This document shows, piece by piece, positions 9,587 through 20,364 of a stretch of DNA of 64,000 nt (positions are counted from its first letter, which is position 1; every line of letters begins with the position of its first letter). This DNA comes from Candidatus Pantoea formicae (GTDB lineage Bacteria; Pseudomonadota; Gammaproteobacteria; Enterobacterales; Enterobacteriaceae), in assembly GCF_011752625.1 (NCBI RefSeq), contig NZ_VWXD01000002.1, positions 682,001-746,000 of the forward strand, in the 5' to 3' direction. The position numbers were made by a program, and so were the translations under genes. The notes beneath the pieces were generated by a model. The model saw only the letters and a program-made list of their open reading frames with translations. It ran no database searches and was not told where the DNA came from.

Positions 9587-11569
9587 ATGTTCGGAAAATT
9601 AACACTGGATGCAGTGCCGTACCACGAACCCATTATCGTGGTCACTGTTGCTGCTATCATCTTGGGTGGTCTGGCACTGGTTGCCGCGATTACCTATTTT
9701 GGTAAGTGGCAATATCTGTGGTCAGAATGGTTCACCTCCATCGACCATAAAAAACTGGGTATTATGTATTGCATCATGGCATTCGTGATGCTGCTGCGCG
9801 GCTTTGCCGATGCGGTAATGATGCGTACCCAACAAGTTATGGCTTCCGCAGGCGAAGCCGGCATATTACCACCGCACCACTATGACCAGATCTTCACCGC
9901 TCACGGCGTGATCATGATCTTCTTCGTGGCGATGCCTTTCGTGGTAGGTCTGATGAACATCGCGGTACCGCTGCAAATCGGTGCTCGTGACGTTGCGTTC
10001 CCGTTCCTGAACAACCTGAGCTTCTGGTTTACTGCGATCGGTGTGGTCCTGGTGAACATCTCTCTGGGTGTGGGCGAGTTCGCACAGACTGGCTGGTTGG
10101 CTTATCCACCGCTTTCGGGCGCGGAATACAGTCCTGGCGTCGGGGTCGATTATTGGATCTGGAGTCTCCAGCTGTCCGGTATCGGTACGACACTGACCGG
10201 TATCAACTTCTTCGTGACCATTCTGAAGATGCGTGCGCCGGGCATGGACTTGTTCAAGATGCCTGTATTTACCTGGGCTGCACTTTGCACCAACGTCCTG
10301 ATCATCGCTGCGTTCCCGGTACTGACCGTTACGCTGGCACTGTTGACGCTTGACCGTTACCTCGGCTTCCATTTCTTCACCAATGAAATGGGCGGTAACA
10401 TGATGATGTACGTCAACCTGATTTGGGTTTGGGGTCACCCGGAAGTATACATCCTTGTATTGCCGGTGTTTGGTGTCTTCGCTGAAGTCACTGCGACCTT
10501 CTCTAAAAAGCGTCTGTTTGGTTACACCTCACTGGTGTGGGCAACCATCGCGATTACCGTACTGTCGTTCATCGTTTGGCTGCACCACTTCTTCACCATG
10601 GGTGCCGGTGCGAACGTTAACGCCTTCTTCGGTATTATGACGATGATCATCGCCATTCCAACCGGCGTGAAAATCTTCAACTGGCTGTTCACCATGTATC
10701 AGGGTCGCGTTGAGTTCCACTCAGCGATGCTGTGGACTATCGGCTTCCTGGTCACCTTCTCTATTGGTGGTATGACAGGTGTTCTGCTGGCGGTTCCAGG
10801 TGCGGACTTCATTCTGCACAACAGCCTGTTCCTGATTGCACACTTCCATAACGTTATTATCGGTGGTGTGGTGTTCGGTTGTATGGCTGGCGTGACCTAC
10901 TGGTTCCCGAAAGCATTCGGCTTCACCCTGAACGAAAAATGGGGTATCCGTGCATTCTGGTTCTGGATCATTGGTTTCTTCGTTGCCTTTATGCCGCTGT
11001 ACGCGCTGGGCTTCATGGGTATGACCCGTCGTATCAGCCAGGACATCGATCCTCAGTTCCACCCACTGCTGGTTGTTGCAGCAGGCGGTGCGGCACTGAT
11101 TGCATGCGGTATCCTGTGCCAGGTTATCCAGTTCTGGGTCTCTGTACGTGACCGCGATCAGAACCGTGACCTGACCGGTGACCCGTGGGGCGGTCGTACG
11201 CTTGAGTGGGCAACCTCTTCACCTCCTCCGTTCTATAACTTTGCTGTGATCCCACATATCCACGAGCGTGATGCGTTCTGGGAAATGAAAGAAAAAGGCG
11301 AAGCGTACAAGCAACCAGAAAAATATGAAGAAATTCATATGCCGAAAAACAGCGGCGCAGCTCTGATTATCGCAGCGTTTATGACCGTATTTGGTTTCGC
11401 GATGATCTGGCACATCTGGTGGCTGGCTGGCCTTACCTTCCTGGCCACAATTGTGACCTGGATTGTGAAGAGCTTCGACGAAGACGTGGATTACTACGTA
11501 CCCGTTGCTCAGATTGAGGAGCTGGAGAAGAAGCACTTTGATGAAATCAGCAAAGCAGGTCTGAAATAA
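9587..11569 (+). CDS. cyoB: Cytochrome bo3 ubiquinol oxidase subunit I
   Basis: The catalytic heme-copper subunit, holding low-spin heme b, high-spin heme o3 and CuB. It has 660 residues and about 15 membrane helices. Diagnostic motifs are visible: WGHPEVYI (CuB His and cross-linked Tyr), the HH pair in VWLHHFF, and HFHNV (heme ligands). The start [15 protein letters not shown] matches the family. The stop overlaps the cyoC start (TAATG), which indicates translational coupling. Confidence 0.98.
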   Translation: MFGKLTLDAVPYHEPIIVVTVAAIILGGLALVAAITYFGKWQYLWSEWFTSIDHKKLGIMYCIMAFVMLLRGFADAVMMRTQQVMASAGEAGILPPHHYDQIFTAHGVIMIFFVAMPFVVGLMNIAVPLQIGARDVAFPFLNNLSFWFTAIGVVLVNISLGVGEFAQTGWLAYPPLSGAEYSPGVGVDYWIWSLQLSGIGTTLTGINFFVTILKMRAPGMDLFKMPVFTWAALCTNVLIIAAFPVLTVTLALLTLDRYLGFHFFTNEMGGNMMMYVNLIWVWGHPEVYILVLPVFGVFAEVTATFSKKRLFGYTSLVWATIAITVLSFIVWLHHFFTMGAGANVNAFFGIMTMIIAIPTGVKIFNWLFTMYQGRVEFHSAMLWTIGFLVTFSIGGMTGVLLAVPGADFILHNSLFLIAHFHNVIIGGVVFGCMAGVTYWFPKAFGFTLNEKWGIRAFWFWIIGFFVAFMPLYALGFMGMTRRISQDIDPQFHPLLVVAAGGAALIACGILCQVIQFWVSVRDRDQNRDLTGDPWGGRTLEWATSSPPPFYNFAVIPHIHERDAFWEMKEKGEAYKQPEKYEEIHMPKNSGAALIIAAFMTVFGFAMIWHIWWLAGLTFLATIVTWIVKSFDEDVDYYVPVAQIEELEKKHFDEISKAGLK

Positions 11570-12186
11570 TGGCAACTGAAACTGTGACTAATCACCACCA
11601 CGACGCCCATGCGGAGCATGGGCATCACGATGCAGGAGCCAATAAAGTCTTTGGCTTCTGGATCTACCTGATGAGTGACTGCATTATCTTCGCAACCCTG
11701 TTTGCGACCTATGCAGTTATGGTCAATAACACTGCCGGTGGTCCGGCAGGTAAAGACATCTTTGAACTGCCGTTTGTGCTGGTTGAAACCGCGCTCCTGC
11801 TGCTCAGCTCCATTACTTATGGAATGGCAGTGATTGCGATGAACAACCAGAACAAGGGTTCGGTCATCAGCTGGTTGGCATTGACCTTCCTGTTTGGTGC
11901 CGGCTTCATCGGTATGGAAATCTATGAATTCCATCACCTGATCATGGAAGGCTTCGGTCCTGACCGCAGCGGCTTCCTGTCAGCGTTCTTTACGCTGGTC
12001 GGTACCCACGGTCTGCACGTGACCTCGGGCCTGATCTGGATGGCAGTGATGATGTTCCAGGTTTCTAAACGTGGTCTGACTGCCACTAACCGCACCCGTA
12101 TTATGTGCCTCAGCTTGTTCTGGCACTTCCTGGATGTGGTGTGGATCTGCGTATTCACCGTTGTCTATCTGATGGGAGCCATGTAA
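11569..12186 (+). CDS. cyoC: Cytochrome bo3 ubiquinol oxidase subunit III
   Basis: Subunit III of the bo3 oxidase, a five-helix membrane protein of 205 residues. It supports assembly and stability of the catalytic core. A His-rich N-terminus ([13 protein letters not shown]) precedes the first helix, and [20 protein letters not shown] is typical of the family. It overlaps cyoB by one base and cyoD by one base, so all three are translationally coupled. Confidence 0.97.
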   Translation: MATETVTNHHHDAHAEHGHHDAGANKVFGFWIYLMSDCIIFATLFATYAVMVNNTAGGPAGKDIFELPFVLVETALLLLSSITYGMAVIAMNNQNKGSVISWLALTFLFGAGFIGMEIYEFHHLIMEGFGPDRSGFLSAFFTLVGTHGLHVTSGLIWMAVMMFQVSKRGLTATNRTRIMCLSLFWHFLDVVWICVFTVVYLMGAM

Positions 12187-12515
12187 TGAGTCATTCTGCT
12201 AACGAACATGGCGCTTCTCACGGTAGTGTGAAGTCTTACATGATCGGCTTCATCCTCTCTATCATCCTGACCGGTATTCCGTTCTGGATGGTAATGGATG
12301 GCGGCGCATCTCACGGTACCATTCTGGGTGTGGTTCTGGTGTGTGCAGTGGTTCAGGTGTTAGTACACTTGGTCTACTTCCTGCACTTAGACAGCAAATC
12401 AGAAGGTGGCTGGAACATGGTGGCCATTGTCTTCTCAGCACTCATCATTCTGATTGTTGTTGTAGGCTCACTGTGGATTATGTGGAACCTGAACTACAAC
12501 ATGATGGTTCACTAA
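12186..12515 (+). CDS. cyoD: Cytochrome bo3 ubiquinol oxidase subunit IV
   Basis: Small three-helix subunit IV of the bo3 oxidase, 109 residues, start [13 protein letters not shown]. It is needed for efficient CuB binding or assembly in the E. coli enzyme. The ATG overlaps the cyoC stop by one base. The reading frame could extend upstream through cyoC, but the overlapping ATG gives the family length. Confidence 0.96.
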   Translation: MSHSANEHGASHGSVKSYMIGFILSIILTGIPFWMVMDGGASHGTILGVVLVCAVVQVLVHLVYFLHLDSKSEGGWNMVAIVFSALIILIVVVGSLWIMWNLNYNMMVH

Positions 12516-12526
12516 AGAGTCGCGTA

Positions 12527-13414
12527 ATGATTAAGCAATACCTGCAAGTAACAAAACCAGGAATTATTTTCGGCAATTTAATTTCTGTGATCGGTGGATT
12601 CCTGTTGGCTTCTAAAGGCAGCATTGATTACACCCTGTTCCTCTACGCACTGGTGGGTGTATCGCTGGTTGTCGCATCAGGTTGTGTTTTCAACAACGTG
12701 ATTGACCGCGATATCGATATCAAGATGGAGAGGACGCGGAACCGTGTTCTGGTCAAAGGCCTGATCTCGGCGAAAGTAAGCCTGGTTTATGCAACCGCAT
12801 TGGGTATTGCTGGCTTTGCGCTGCTGTATTTCGGTGCTAACCCGCTGGCCATGTGGCTGGCGGTGATGGGCTTCGTCGTATATGTAGGCGTTTATAGCCT
12901 CTATATGAAGCGTAATTCAGTCTACGGCACACTGATTGGTAGCCTTTCTGGTGCAGCGCCACCGGTCATTGGCTACTGCGCAGTCACCAACCAGTTTGAT
13001 GCTGGCGCCCTGATCTTATTGGCTATCTTTAGCCTGTGGCAGATGCCGCATTCGTACGCGATTGCCATCTTCCGCTTTAAGGATTATCAGGCGGCCAACA
13101 TCCCGGTTCTGCCAGTGGTGAAAGGTATCTCGGTAGCAAAAAATCATATTACGCTCTACATCCTGGCGTTTATGATTGCCACTCTGATGCTGACACTCGG
13201 CGGATATGCGGGTTACAAGTATCTGGTGGTTGCTGCGGCAGTGAGTGTGTGGTGGCTTGGGATGGCACTTTCAGGTTACAAAACCTCAAATGATAAAGTT
13301 TGGGCGCGTAAACTGTTTGTGTTCTCGATTGTCGCTATCACTGCATTGAGCGTGATGATGTCGGTTGATTTCATGACGCCGGCATCAAAAGACCTGCTGA
13401 CTTACGTTTGGTAA
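12527..13414 (+). CDS. cyoE: Protoheme IX farnesyltransferase (heme O synthase)
   Basis: CyoE transfers a farnesyl group from farnesyl diphosphate to protoheme to make heme O, the cofactor of CyoB. The 295-residue, multi-helix UbiA-family prenyltransferase has the Asp-rich motif [15 protein letters not shown] and the second motif [18 protein letters not shown]. It starts 11 bases after cyoD and is the last gene before a strong terminator. The farnesyl diphosphate it uses is made by IspA, encoded about 12 kb away in this window. Confidence 0.97.
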   Translation: MIKQYLQVTKPGIIFGNLISVIGGFLLASKGSIDYTLFLYALVGVSLVVASGCVFNNVIDRDIDIKMERTRNRVLVKGLISAKVSLVYATALGIAGFALLYFGANPLAMWLAVMGFVVYVGVYSLYMKRNSVYGTLIGSLSGAAPPVIGYCAVTNQFDAGALILLAIFSLWQMPHSYAIAIFRFKDYQAANIPVLPVVKGISVAKNHITLYILAFMIATLMLTLGGYAGYKYLVVAAAVSVWWLGMALSGYKTSNDKVWARKLFVFSIVAITALSVMMSVDFMTPASKDLLTYVW

Positions 13415-13431
13415 TACAGCTCCGCAACTCC

Positions 13432-13465
13432 AGAAAGGGCGCGAATTTCGCGCCCTTTCTTTTTG
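13432..13465 (+). terminator. Rho-independent terminator of the cyo operon
   Basis: AGAAAGGGCGCGAA pairs with TTCGCGCCCTTTCT (13432-13460), followed by TTTTTG. This is a 14-bp stem with a U-run right after cyoE. Confidence 0.92.
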
Positions 13466-13526
13466 TTACCACTGCTTAATAACAAATGTTTTACCCGCCC
13501 TGCCCTGCTCCCTAAAATGAGAGCTA

Positions 13527-13653
13527 AATGCCCAAAATAATTCGAGATGCAGGCAGGCGGCAAGTATGTGAATCCCTGAGAGCTGACTAATGTCAGTGAC
13601 CAGGGTGAACGTGCGCAGCCAACGCATCTGCGGCTTGAAGTATGAAGGGCATA
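13527..13653 (+). repeat. ERIC element (enterobacterial repetitive intergenic consensus)
   Basis: About 127 bp with the ERIC hallmarks: a central GTGAATCCC and GTCAGTGACCAGGGTGAACG, then GCAGCCAACGCA and a CTTGAAGTATGA end. The termini form an inverted repeat (ATGCCC / GGGCAT). It lies between the cyo terminator and yajR and ends 17 bases before the yajR ATG, so it is probably transcribed as part of the yajR leader. The yajR frame is open through it, but the protein is not conserved there. Confidence 0.85.
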
Positions 13654-13670
13654 AACTTACAGAGGTTGGA

Positions 13671-15035
13671 ATGAACGACAATAAAATGACTCCAGTAGAG
13701 CTTAGGGCTACATGGGGTTTAGGCACTGTTTTTTCCCTGCGCATGCTGGGAATGTTTATGGTCCTGCCGGTGCTTACCACGTACGGTATGGCGTTACAGG
13801 GTGCCAGTGAAACCTTAATTGGTCTGGCAATTGGTATCTATGGTCTGGCACAAGCTGTATTCCAGATCCCTTTCGGTTTGCTTTCCGATCGCGTCGGTCG
13901 CAAGCCTCTTATTGTCGGTGGATTATTAATCTTTGTTCTCGGTAGCGTGATAGCCGCAATGACCACCTCCATCTGGGGTGTGATTCTGGGTCGTGCGCTG
14001 CAAGGTTCAGGTGCGATTGCCGCTGCTGTTATGGCGCTATTATCCGATCTCACTCGTGAGCAGAACCGTACAAAAGCGATGGCGTTTATCGGTATCAGCT
14101 TTGGCGTGACCTTTGCGATTGCAATGGTGGTCGGACCGATCGTGACCCATGCATTAGGTCTGCACGCCCTGTTCTGGATGATCGCTATCCTTGCCAGCCT
14201 CGGTATTGTCATCACGCTGCTGGTGGTGCCAAACGCGCCTAATCACTTACTCAATCGTGAGTCTGGCATCGTAAAAGGCAGCATTCGTGCGGTGCTCACC
14301 AATCCGAAGCTGTTAAAACTCAACATTGGTATTCTCTGCCTGCACATTTTGCTGATGTCGAGCTTTGTCGCACTGCCCGGCCAGTTTGAACAAGCAGGAT
14401 TTCCCGCGTCTGAGCACTGGAAAGTCTATCTGGTGACTATGCTGGTCGCTTTTGTCGCCGTGGTCCCCTTTATCATCTACGCCGAGGTGAAGCGCCGCAT
14501 GAAGCGCGTGTTCGTCACCTGCGTGGCACTGATCATCATCGCGGAGATCGTACTGTGGGGTGCGGCTGGGCATTTCTGGACCTTAGTGATTGGCGTACAA
14601 CTGTTCTTCCTCGCCTTCAACCTGATGGAAGCGATTCTGCCTTCGCTGATCAGTAAAGAATCACCGCCGGGCTACAAAGGCACAGCGATGGGCATTTACT
14701 CCACCAGCCAGTTTATTGGCGTGGCGATTGGCGGCAGTTTAGGCGGTTGGATTTTCGGTCACTTTGACGCGCAAACCGTGTTCCTGGTCGGCGCGATTGT
14801 CGCAGCTGCATGGCTGTTTGTGGCGATGTCGATGCAGGAGCCGCCTTACGTCAGCAGCCTGCGTATGGTACTTAGTGATACCGTATTGGCGGTACCTAAC
14901 CTTGAGAAACGTTTAAAAGCGCAACCGGGTGTCTCTTCGGTCTTTATCGTGCCGGAAGAGAAAAGTGCCTACATCAAAATAGACAGTAAAGTGACGAGCC
15001 GCGTCGAAATCGAAGCACTGCTCGCCAGCTGTTAG
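13671..15035 (+). CDS. yajR: YajR family MFS transporter with C-terminal ferredoxin-like domain
   Basis: An inner-membrane major-facilitator drug/H+ antiporter-type transporter; its substrate is not firmly known. From ATG 13671 (after AGAGGTTGGA) it is 454 residues, exactly the E. coli length. Twelve helices include the MFS motif A region GLLSDRVGRKPLIVGG, followed by a soluble C-terminal domain of about 65 residues (the YAM domain). The open frame extends 27 codons upstream through the ERIC repeat. I rejected that extension because homology starts at MNDNKMTPVELRATWGLG. Confidence 0.95.
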   Translation: MNDNKMTPVELRATWGLGTVFSLRMLGMFMVLPVLTTYGMALQGASETLIGLAIGIYGLAQAVFQIPFGLLSDRVGRKPLIVGGLLIFVLGSVIAAMTTSIWGVILGRALQGSGAIAAAVMALLSDLTREQNRTKAMAFIGISFGVTFAIAMVVGPIVTHALGLHALFWMIAILASLGIVITLLVVPNAPNHLLNRESGIVKGSIRAVLTNPKLLKLNIGILCLHILLMSSFVALPGQFEQAGFPASEHWKVYLVTMLVAFVAVVPFIIYAEVKRRMKRVFVTCVALIIIAEIVLWGAAGHFWTLVIGVQLFFLAFNLMEAILPSLISKESPPGYKGTAMGIYSTSQFIGVAIGGSLGGWIFGHFDAQTVFLVGAIVAAAWLFVAMSMQEPPYVSSLRMVLSDTVLAVPNLEKRLKAQPGVSSVFIVPEEKSAYIKIDSKVTSRVEIEALLASC

Positions 15036-15052
15036 TTAGCAGTCATACACTC

Positions 15053-15082
15053 TGTGGCGGAGCGATTAACCGCACCGCCACA
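15053..15082. terminator. Hairpin between convergent yajR and adhP
   Basis: TGTGGCGG pairs with CCGCCACA, with inner GCG/CGC pairs, in the 61-base gap between two convergent stops. There is no long U-run on either side. Likely a shared 3'-end hairpin. Confidence 0.5.
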
Positions 15083-15096
15083 AACCATCACGCTAA

Positions 15097-16137
15097 TTAA
15101 AGCGACATATCCACCACGATACGCCCTTCAATCTTACCTGCGTGCATACGTGCGAAGATGTCGTTGATGTTGGTTAACGGCTCAACCGCCACGTTGGCTT
15201 TCACTTTATGGCGACCGGCAAAATCCAACGCTTCCTGCAGATCTTTACGCGTGCCGACAATCGAACCGCGCACCGTTATCCCGTCCAGCACCATATCGAA
15301 AATCGACAGATCAAATTTACCCGGTGGCAAACCGTTCAGCACCATAGTGCCACCACGACGCATGGTGCCAATCGCCTGTTCAAAGGCTTTAGGAGAGACA
15401 GCCGTCACCAGCACGCCATGTGCTCCGCCGAAGCTTTCCTGGAAAACTTTGGCCGGATCGACATTCTTCGCATTCGCCACCACGCTCGCACCAAGGCGCT
15501 TAGCAAATGCCAGCTTTTCATCATCAATATCTACTGCCGCCACGTTCAGCCCCATGGCTACGGCGTACTGCACCGCCATATGCCCTAAGCCGCCAATGCC
15601 TGACACCACAACCCAGTCACCGGGTTTGGTATCCGTCATTTTTAGCCCTTTATACACGGTGACGCCTGCACAAAGGATCGGCGCGATTTCGTTGTAATCG
15701 ATATTTTCCGGGATAATCCCGACATAGTTCGCATCCGCCAGGCAATATTCCGCGAAACTGCCGTTGACTGAATAGCCCGCATTTTGTTGTGAAAGACACA
15801 GTGTTTCCCAACTATCAAGGCAGTGCTCACAATGCCCACAGGCAGAATAGAGCCATGGCACCCCCACGCGATCGCCCAGCTTGAGGTGTTTCACGCCCTC
15901 ACCCAGCGCCACAACCTGTCCGACACCTTCATGGCCGGGAATAAACGGGGGATTCGGCTTAATTGGCCAGTCGCCTTCAGCCGCGTGGAGATCCGTATGA
16001 CACACGCCAGTCGCGGCGATTTTTACCAGAATCTGCCCCGGCCCGACTTGCGGTACCGGCACTTGCTCAATCACTAAGGGTTCGCCAAACGCTTTTACAA
16101 CGGCGGCTTTCATGGTGGTTTTGATTTGCATATTCAT
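15097..16137 (-). CDS. adhP: Zinc-dependent alcohol dehydrogenase (AdhP/AdhA type)
   Basis: A cytosolic NAD-dependent, zinc-containing medium-chain alcohol dehydrogenase of 346 residues. Catalytic zinc ligands are Cys46 and His69-Glu70 plus a Cys in [10 protein letters not shown]. Structural zinc ligands are Cys100, Cys103, Cys106 and Cys114. The Rossmann motif [13 protein letters not shown] follows. An SD (GGAGAGTGAAAG) precedes the ATG at 16137. It lies 30 bases downstream of the aldehyde dehydrogenase gene on the same strand, so the pair probably interconverts an alcohol, its aldehyde and its acid under the divergent sigma-54 activator. Ethanol/acetaldehyde are the likely substrates by family; this is inference. 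Confidence 0.85.
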   Translation of the reverse strand: MNMQIKTTMKAAVVKAFGEPLVIEQVPVPQVGPGQILVKIAATGVCHTDLHAAEGDWPIKPNPPFIPGHEGVGQVVALGEGVKHLKLGDRVGVPWLYSACGHCEHCLDSWETLCLSQQNAGYSVNGSFAEYCLADANYVGIIPENIDYNEIAPILCAGVTVYKGLKMTDTKPGDWVVVSGIGGLGHMAVQYAVAMGLNVAAVDIDDEKLAFAKRLGASVVANAKNVDPAKVFQESFGGAHGVLVTAVSPKAFEQAIGTMRRGGTMVLNGLPPGKFDLSIFDMVLDGITVRGSIVGTRKDLQEALDFAGRHKVKANVAVEPLTNINDIFARMHAGKIEGRIVVDMSL

Positions 16138-16167
16138 CTTTCACTCTCCATTTGATCGGATGCGGAC

Positions 16168-17688
16168 TCAGAACAGGCCCAAAGGCGCAGTGCCATAGCT
16201 GACCAGCAGATTTTTGGTTTGTTGATAGGCGCTCAGCGCCATTTTGTGCGTCTCGCGTCCCACACCCGATTGCTTATAGCCACCGAAGGCCGCGTGTGCG
16301 GGATAGATGTGATAGCAGTTAGTCCAAACGCGACCCGCCTTGATACCCCTGCCCATCCGGTATGCCAGGTTAGTGTCTCGCGTCCACACCCCCGCGCCGA
16401 GGCCAAACTGCGTTTCGTTGGCGATAGCCAAAGCTTCGGCTTCATCTTTAAAGGTGGTGATGCCAATGACGGGCCCAAAAATCTCTTCCTGGAAACAACG
16501 CATCTGGTTTGTGCCTTTGATCAGGGTTGGCTGGATATAGAATCCGTTATCCAGTTCAGCAGCGACGCTGGCGCGATCGCCCCCTGTAAGAATTTGCCCG
16601 CCTTCATCACGTGCAATGTTGATATAAGACAGGATTTTGTCGAATTGCTGGCGTGATGCCTGAGCACCAATCATGGTGTCGGTATCCAGCGGATCACCAC
16701 GGCGGATATTCGCCACCTTATCCATCACGCGCGCCATGAAGGCGTCGTAAATGGATTCATGAATCAACGCTCGCGAAGGGCAAGTACAGACTTCGCCCTG
16801 ATTGAAGAAACCGAGCACCAGCCCTTCCACCGCTTTATCGATAAAGTCAGCTTCGCCGTCCATCACATCGGCAAAGTAGATATTCGGCGATTTGCCACCC
16901 AGCTCAACCGTGCAAGGAATGATGTTTTCAGCGGCACACGCCATGATATGACGCCCGACCGGCGTTGAACCGGTAAACGCGATTTTGGCAATACGTTTGC
17001 TGGTCGCCAGTGCTTCACCGGCTTCGCGACCAAACCCCTGCACCACATTCAGCACACCGGCCGGGAACAGGTCGCCAATCAACTCCATCAGCAGCGTAAT
17101 CGCGAGCGGCGTTTGTTCAGCCGGTTTCAGCACCACGCAGTTACCTGCAGCCAGAGCAGGAGCCAGTTTCCACGCCGCCATTAACAGCGGGAAGTTCCAC
17201 GGGATGATCTGCCCGACCACGCCCAGCGGTTCATGGAAGTGATACGCGACGGTGGTTTCATCAATCTCAGCGGTACTGCCTTCCTGCGCACGCAGACAAC
17301 CGGCGAAGTAGCGGAAATGATCCACCGCCAGCGGCAGGTCAGCATTCAGTGTTTCACGGATAGGTTTACCGTTGTCCCAGCTCTCTGCCACGGACAACAT
17401 TTCGAGATTTTTTTCAATGCAGTCGGCCACCTGAAGCAGCAGATTGGCACGCTGTTGTACGCTGGTTTTTCCCCAGGCGTCAGCGGCCTGATGAGCAGCG
17501 TCCAATGCCAAATCGATATCGCGCGCATCCGAACGAGGGAACTGGGCAATATCGCTGCCATCAACTGGCGAGGTGTTAGTGAAATATTGGCCGCTGAGCG
17601 GCTCTATGAATTTGCCCGCAATAAAATTGCCGTAGGTCGCTTTAAAGCTGACCAAAGCGCCGGGCGTGCCGGGATGTGCATAACGCAT
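16168..17688 (-). CDS. NAD-dependent aldehyde dehydrogenase (ExaC/AldB type)
   Basis: Oxidises an aldehyde, probably acetaldehyde, to the acid. From ATG 17688, preceded by AAGGAG, it is 506 residues, the usual length of ExaC/AldB enzymes. Visible motifs: [10 protein letters not shown], the cofactor loop FTGSTPVG, the general base Glu262 in VELGGKSPN, and the nucleophile region [11 protein letters not shown] (Cys301). An upstream in-frame ATG adds 20 residues but has no SD. A well-formed -24/-12 promoter lies about 95-110 bases upstream and a divergent sigma-54 activator gene follows, as in several acetaldehyde and ethanolamine-linked ald loci. The choice between ExaC and AldB names is not resolved. 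Confidence 0.9.
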   Translation of the reverse strand: MRYAHPGTPGALVSFKATYGNFIAGKFIEPLSGQYFTNTSPVDGSDIAQFPRSDARDIDLALDAAHQAADAWGKTSVQQRANLLLQVADCIEKNLEMLSVAESWDNGKPIRETLNADLPLAVDHFRYFAGCLRAQEGSTAEIDETTVAYHFHEPLGVVGQIIPWNFPLLMAAWKLAPALAAGNCVVLKPAEQTPLAITLLMELIGDLFPAGVLNVVQGFGREAGEALATSKRIAKIAFTGSTPVGRHIMACAAENIIPCTVELGGKSPNIYFADVMDGEADFIDKAVEGLVLGFFNQGEVCTCPSRALIHESIYDAFMARVMDKVANIRRGDPLDTDTMIGAQASRQQFDKILSYINIARDEGGQILTGGDRASVAAELDNGFYIQPTLIKGTNQMRCFQEEIFGPVIGITTFKDEAEALAIANETQFGLGAGVWTRDTNLAYRMGRGIKAGRVWTNCYHIYPAHAAFGGYKQSGVGRETHKMALSAYQQTKNLLVSYGTAPLGLF

Positions 17689-17780
17689 CGCAAACTCCTT
17701 AATGTAGGGTCGTTTATTGTTAGCTGGCAGCGGCAACCTGTGGGTCAACAGATTGAACAGCCCGCTGCCATACAGACTAT

Positions 17781-17797
17781 TGCAGCGGACGTGCCAG
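17781..17797 (-). promoter_or_regulatory. Sigma-54 (-24/-12) promoter of the aldehyde/alcohol dehydrogenase operon
   Basis: The minus strand reads CTGGCACGTCCGCTGCA: GG and GC are separated by exactly 10 bases and TGGCACG is perfect. It lies about 95 bases upstream of the aldehyde dehydrogenase ATG. The divergent gene encodes a sigma-54 activator, which supports the call. Confidence 0.88.
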
Positions 17798-17901
17798 TTT
17801 TTTTAAGCTTGCGAATTTTCGAAAAATCGTTTTATCTATCATCAATTTATAAAACCAATAGCCCTTTTAATCGCGTGGGTTCGGTCATAAAAACTTCTCA
17901 T

Positions 17902-17924
17902 CTGTGTTGCGTATCGCAACACAG
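17902..17924. promoter_or_regulatory. Perfect palindrome, probable upstream activator site
   Basis: Ten-base arms CTGTGTTGCG and CGCAACACAG surround a TAT centre. It is about 105-140 bases upstream of the -12/-24 promoter and about 56 bases upstream of the activator gene, with an AT-rich stretch between site and promoter. Position and symmetry fit a binding site for the divergent Fis-type activator, which may also control its own gene. Confidence 0.75.
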
Positions 17925-17979
17925 CAGAAACCGAGCCGCTACAATGCTGCAACACTTTCGCTTAGGCATGAGGTTACCA

Positions 17980-19752
17980 ATGCAGGGAAATTCAGCCGCG
18001 TTTGCCGTTCATTCCAATCCGCTGTTAAGCGACTCCTGGTTCCGTAGCCAGCTGTATGGTCTCGACCGCACCGCCGATGATTTTCCTCGCGTTCGCCAGG
18101 GTGAGCTGGCAGATGTACTCGCCAGCAATGCCGGCTTACAGCAGTTTGCGCAACCAGTGATCAAACATCTGGCGCAGAAACTGGCCGAAAAGCAGTCGGT
18201 GGTGATCCTCTCTGATGCCACCGGTCTGGTGCTGAATACCTTCGGCGATATGCAGTCGATGGAAAAAGCGCAGCGCTTTGCACTGGCGCCCGGTAATTTG
18301 TGGAGCGAATGCGGGCGCGGCACCAATGCCATTGGCACCGCACTGGCCATTGATGACGGCTGTGAGATTGAGGGACAGCAACATTTCCTGACGCTCAATC
18401 AAGGGCTGTATTGCGCCGCAATGCCGTTGCAAATGCCGAACGGTCAGATTGCCGGTGTGTTGGACATTTCAGGCCCAGCACACTTTCCGCATCCAAACAC
18501 CTTCCAGTGGGTAAAAGCGGCAGCTAAGCAGATTGAATATTTGTGGGTTAAGCAGAGCCTGCATCCACAACAATGGCTGATGAGCCTGCACGGTGAGCCA
18601 CAGGGTATTGATACCAGCGACGAGCTGCTGCTGGTGTTTTCGGATAACGTGCTGACAGCTGCCAATCGCCTGGCCATGAAAGAACTGCAGCTGAGCGCCG
18701 AACAGCTGGGCACCCTGACCTTCCAGCAGCTGTTTTTTCAGCTGGAGCAGCAAGCCAACACCCTTCCCTTACCGATTGACTATGCTCAGCAGCGCTACTA
18801 TTTCCGCCTGCGCGCGCCCCATCGCGCGCACTTTGCCACGCCGAGTGAACCGGCCGTTGACTTACCTTTCTCATTGCGCCGTGATGGCGAAAAAATGGTT
18901 CGTCTGATGAATGCGGGCGTATCTCTGTGCATTCACGGTGAAACGGGCAGCGGTAAAGAGTATGTGAGTCGCGCACTGCATCAACAAAGCCGCTGGCGCG
19001 ATGGCAAGTTCGTTGCCATCAACTGTGCTGCCATTCCGGAAGCACTGATTGAATCCGAGCTTTTTGGTTATCAGCCTGGTGCCTTTACCGGGGCCAGTAA
19101 AAATGGCTATATCGGTAAAATTCGTGAGGCCGATGGCGGCGTGCTGTTTTTGGATGAGATCGGCGATATGCCGTTGGCGCTACAAACCCGTTTGCTACGG
19201 GTATTGCAGGAGAAAGAGGTGGCTCCGCTGGGTTCCAGCCGTAGCTGGCCGGTGAATTTTGCCGTGGTTTGCGCGACGCATCGCGATTTGGCGCTGCGGG
19301 TTGCAGAAGGCGAGTTCCGCGAGGACCTGCTGTATCGACTGCAAGAGTTTTCCATGACTATTCCACCGTTGCGTGCCTGGCCTGATGTGCAAGGCTTTAT
19401 TCATCGCTTATGGTGTGAATTGGGCGGAGCTGAACGCGATATCCAGCTTTCACCTGCCCTGCTGGAATCATTAGCACAGCTGCCGTGGCCCGGCAACGTG
19501 CGCCAACTGCGCAGTTTACTCCGAGTGCTATTAGCTCTCGCCGATGAAGGCGAAGAAGTCACTGATGTGCATTTGCCAGCCGAATATCGCCGAGCGGCGG
19601 CAGTGCCAGCGGAAGATAAGCACAGTCATGATGAGCGGCTGATCAGCGAAACGCTGCAGCGTTTTAACGGTAATATCAGTAAAACGGCAGAGGCATTAGG
19701 GGTGGCGCGCAGCACGCTCTATCGTCGTGCCGCACGCGACAAACGCGATTAA
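17980..19752 (+). CDS. Sigma-54-dependent transcriptional activator (AcoR/EatR type, Fis family)
   Basis: An enhancer-binding protein that should activate the divergent dehydrogenase operon. From ATG 17980, with GAGG six to seven bases upstream, it has 590 residues. It has a GAF-like sensory N-terminus (roughly 60-200) and an AAA+ domain with Walker [11 protein letters not shown] at about 312-321. The sigma-54 contact motif GAFTGA lies at about 367-372, and [19 protein letters not shown] follows. The C-terminus is a Fis-type helix-turn-helix ([19 protein letters not shown]). In-frame ATGs at 17944 and 17968 are alternatives. The AcoR/EatR label is by architecture and context; the inducer is unknown. 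The stop overlaps the yajQ stop by four bases. Confidence 0.9.
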   Translation: MQGNSAAFAVHSNPLLSDSWFRSQLYGLDRTADDFPRVRQGELADVLASNAGLQQFAQPVIKHLAQKLAEKQSVVILSDATGLVLNTFGDMQSMEKAQRFALAPGNLWSECGRGTNAIGTALAIDDGCEIEGQQHFLTLNQGLYCAAMPLQMPNGQIAGVLDISGPAHFPHPNTFQWVKAAAKQIEYLWVKQSLHPQQWLMSLHGEPQGIDTSDELLLVFSDNVLTAANRLAMKELQLSAEQLGTLTFQQLFFQLEQQANTLPLPIDYAQQRYYFRLRAPHRAHFATPSEPAVDLPFSLRRDGEKMVRLMNAGVSLCIHGETGSGKEYVSRALHQQSRWRDGKFVAINCAAIPEALIESELFGYQPGAFTGASKNGYIGKIREADGGVLFLDEIGDMPLALQTRLLRVLQEKEVAPLGSSRSWPVNFAVVCATHRDLALRVAEGEFREDLLYRLQEFSMTIPPLRAWPDVQGFIHRLWCELGGAERDIQLSPALLESLAQLPWPGNVRQLRSLLRVLLALADEGEEVTDVHLPAEYRRAAAVPAEDKHSHDERLISETLQRFNGNISKTAEALGVARSTLYRRAARDKRD

Positions 19753-20240
19753 TCGCGGAAGTTTTTGAACTGGAAAGGTTGTCCCAGGTTGCCGCCGCGC
19801 ACCAGCGCCATGGCACCTTGCAGATCATCACGTGATTTACCTGTGACGCGCAGCTCTTCACCCTGAATCTGCGTCTGCACTTTCAGTTTGCTGTCTTTGA
19901 TCAGTTTTACGATCTTTTTCGCGACATCGCTCTCAATGCCCTTCTTCAGCTTGGCTTCGACGCTCCAGCTTTTACCGCTGTGCACGATCTCCTCTGGCAC
20001 TTCAATCGCTGCGCCTTCGATGCCGCGCTTCAGCAGCTTTTCACGCACAATATCCACCAGCTGTTTAACCTGGAAATCAGATTCGCTGGTGATTTTGATG
20101 GTCTCATTCTTTTCGTTGAGCTCAATGCTTGCACTCACGTTGCGGAAATCGAAACGGGTTGAGATTTCACGGTTGGCATTCTCCACCGCATTACGCACTT
20201 CCGGCAGTTCGACTTCGGAAACGATATCGAAAGATGGCAT
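19749..20240 (-). CDS. yajQ: YajQ family nucleotide-binding protein
   Basis: A small cytosolic protein of the UPF0234/YajQ family. Members bind nucleotides, and cyclic di-GMP binding has been reported in some bacteria. From ATG 20240, with a strong GGAGAAG SD, it is 163 residues, identical in length to E. coli. The start [19 protein letters not shown] and the end [15 protein letters not shown] are conserved. Fourteen upstream in-frame residues lack homology and were excluded. It is divergent from panE. Confidence 0.95.
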   Translation of the reverse strand: MPSFDIVSEVELPEVRNAVENANREISTRFDFRNVSASIELNEKNETIKITSESDFQVKQLVDIVREKLLKRGIEGAAIEVPEEIVHSGKSWSVEAKLKKGIESDVAKKIVKLIKDSKLKVQTQIQGEELRVTGKSRDDLQGAMALVRGGNLGQPFQFKNFRD

Positions 20241-20364
20241 CTTTTCTTCTCCTGATACTAAAGTGACATGCATAATACGCATCTTACGGCGCTAATAAAA
20301 CACGATACGCGGAAAGCTATACTTACCGGTGTGGTGAATTTGAGAACCCCTCAGCGGAGGCGAA

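Noticed and set aside
9866..10438. 190-codon frame antisense to cyoB
   Set aside because: Polar, His/Asp/Gln-rich mirror of a membrane protein; no SD.
17233..17979. Upstream extension of the sigma-54 activator to 839 residues
   Set aside because: The extra 249 codons run antisense through the aldehyde dehydrogenase gene and the shared promoter; the family starts near 17980.
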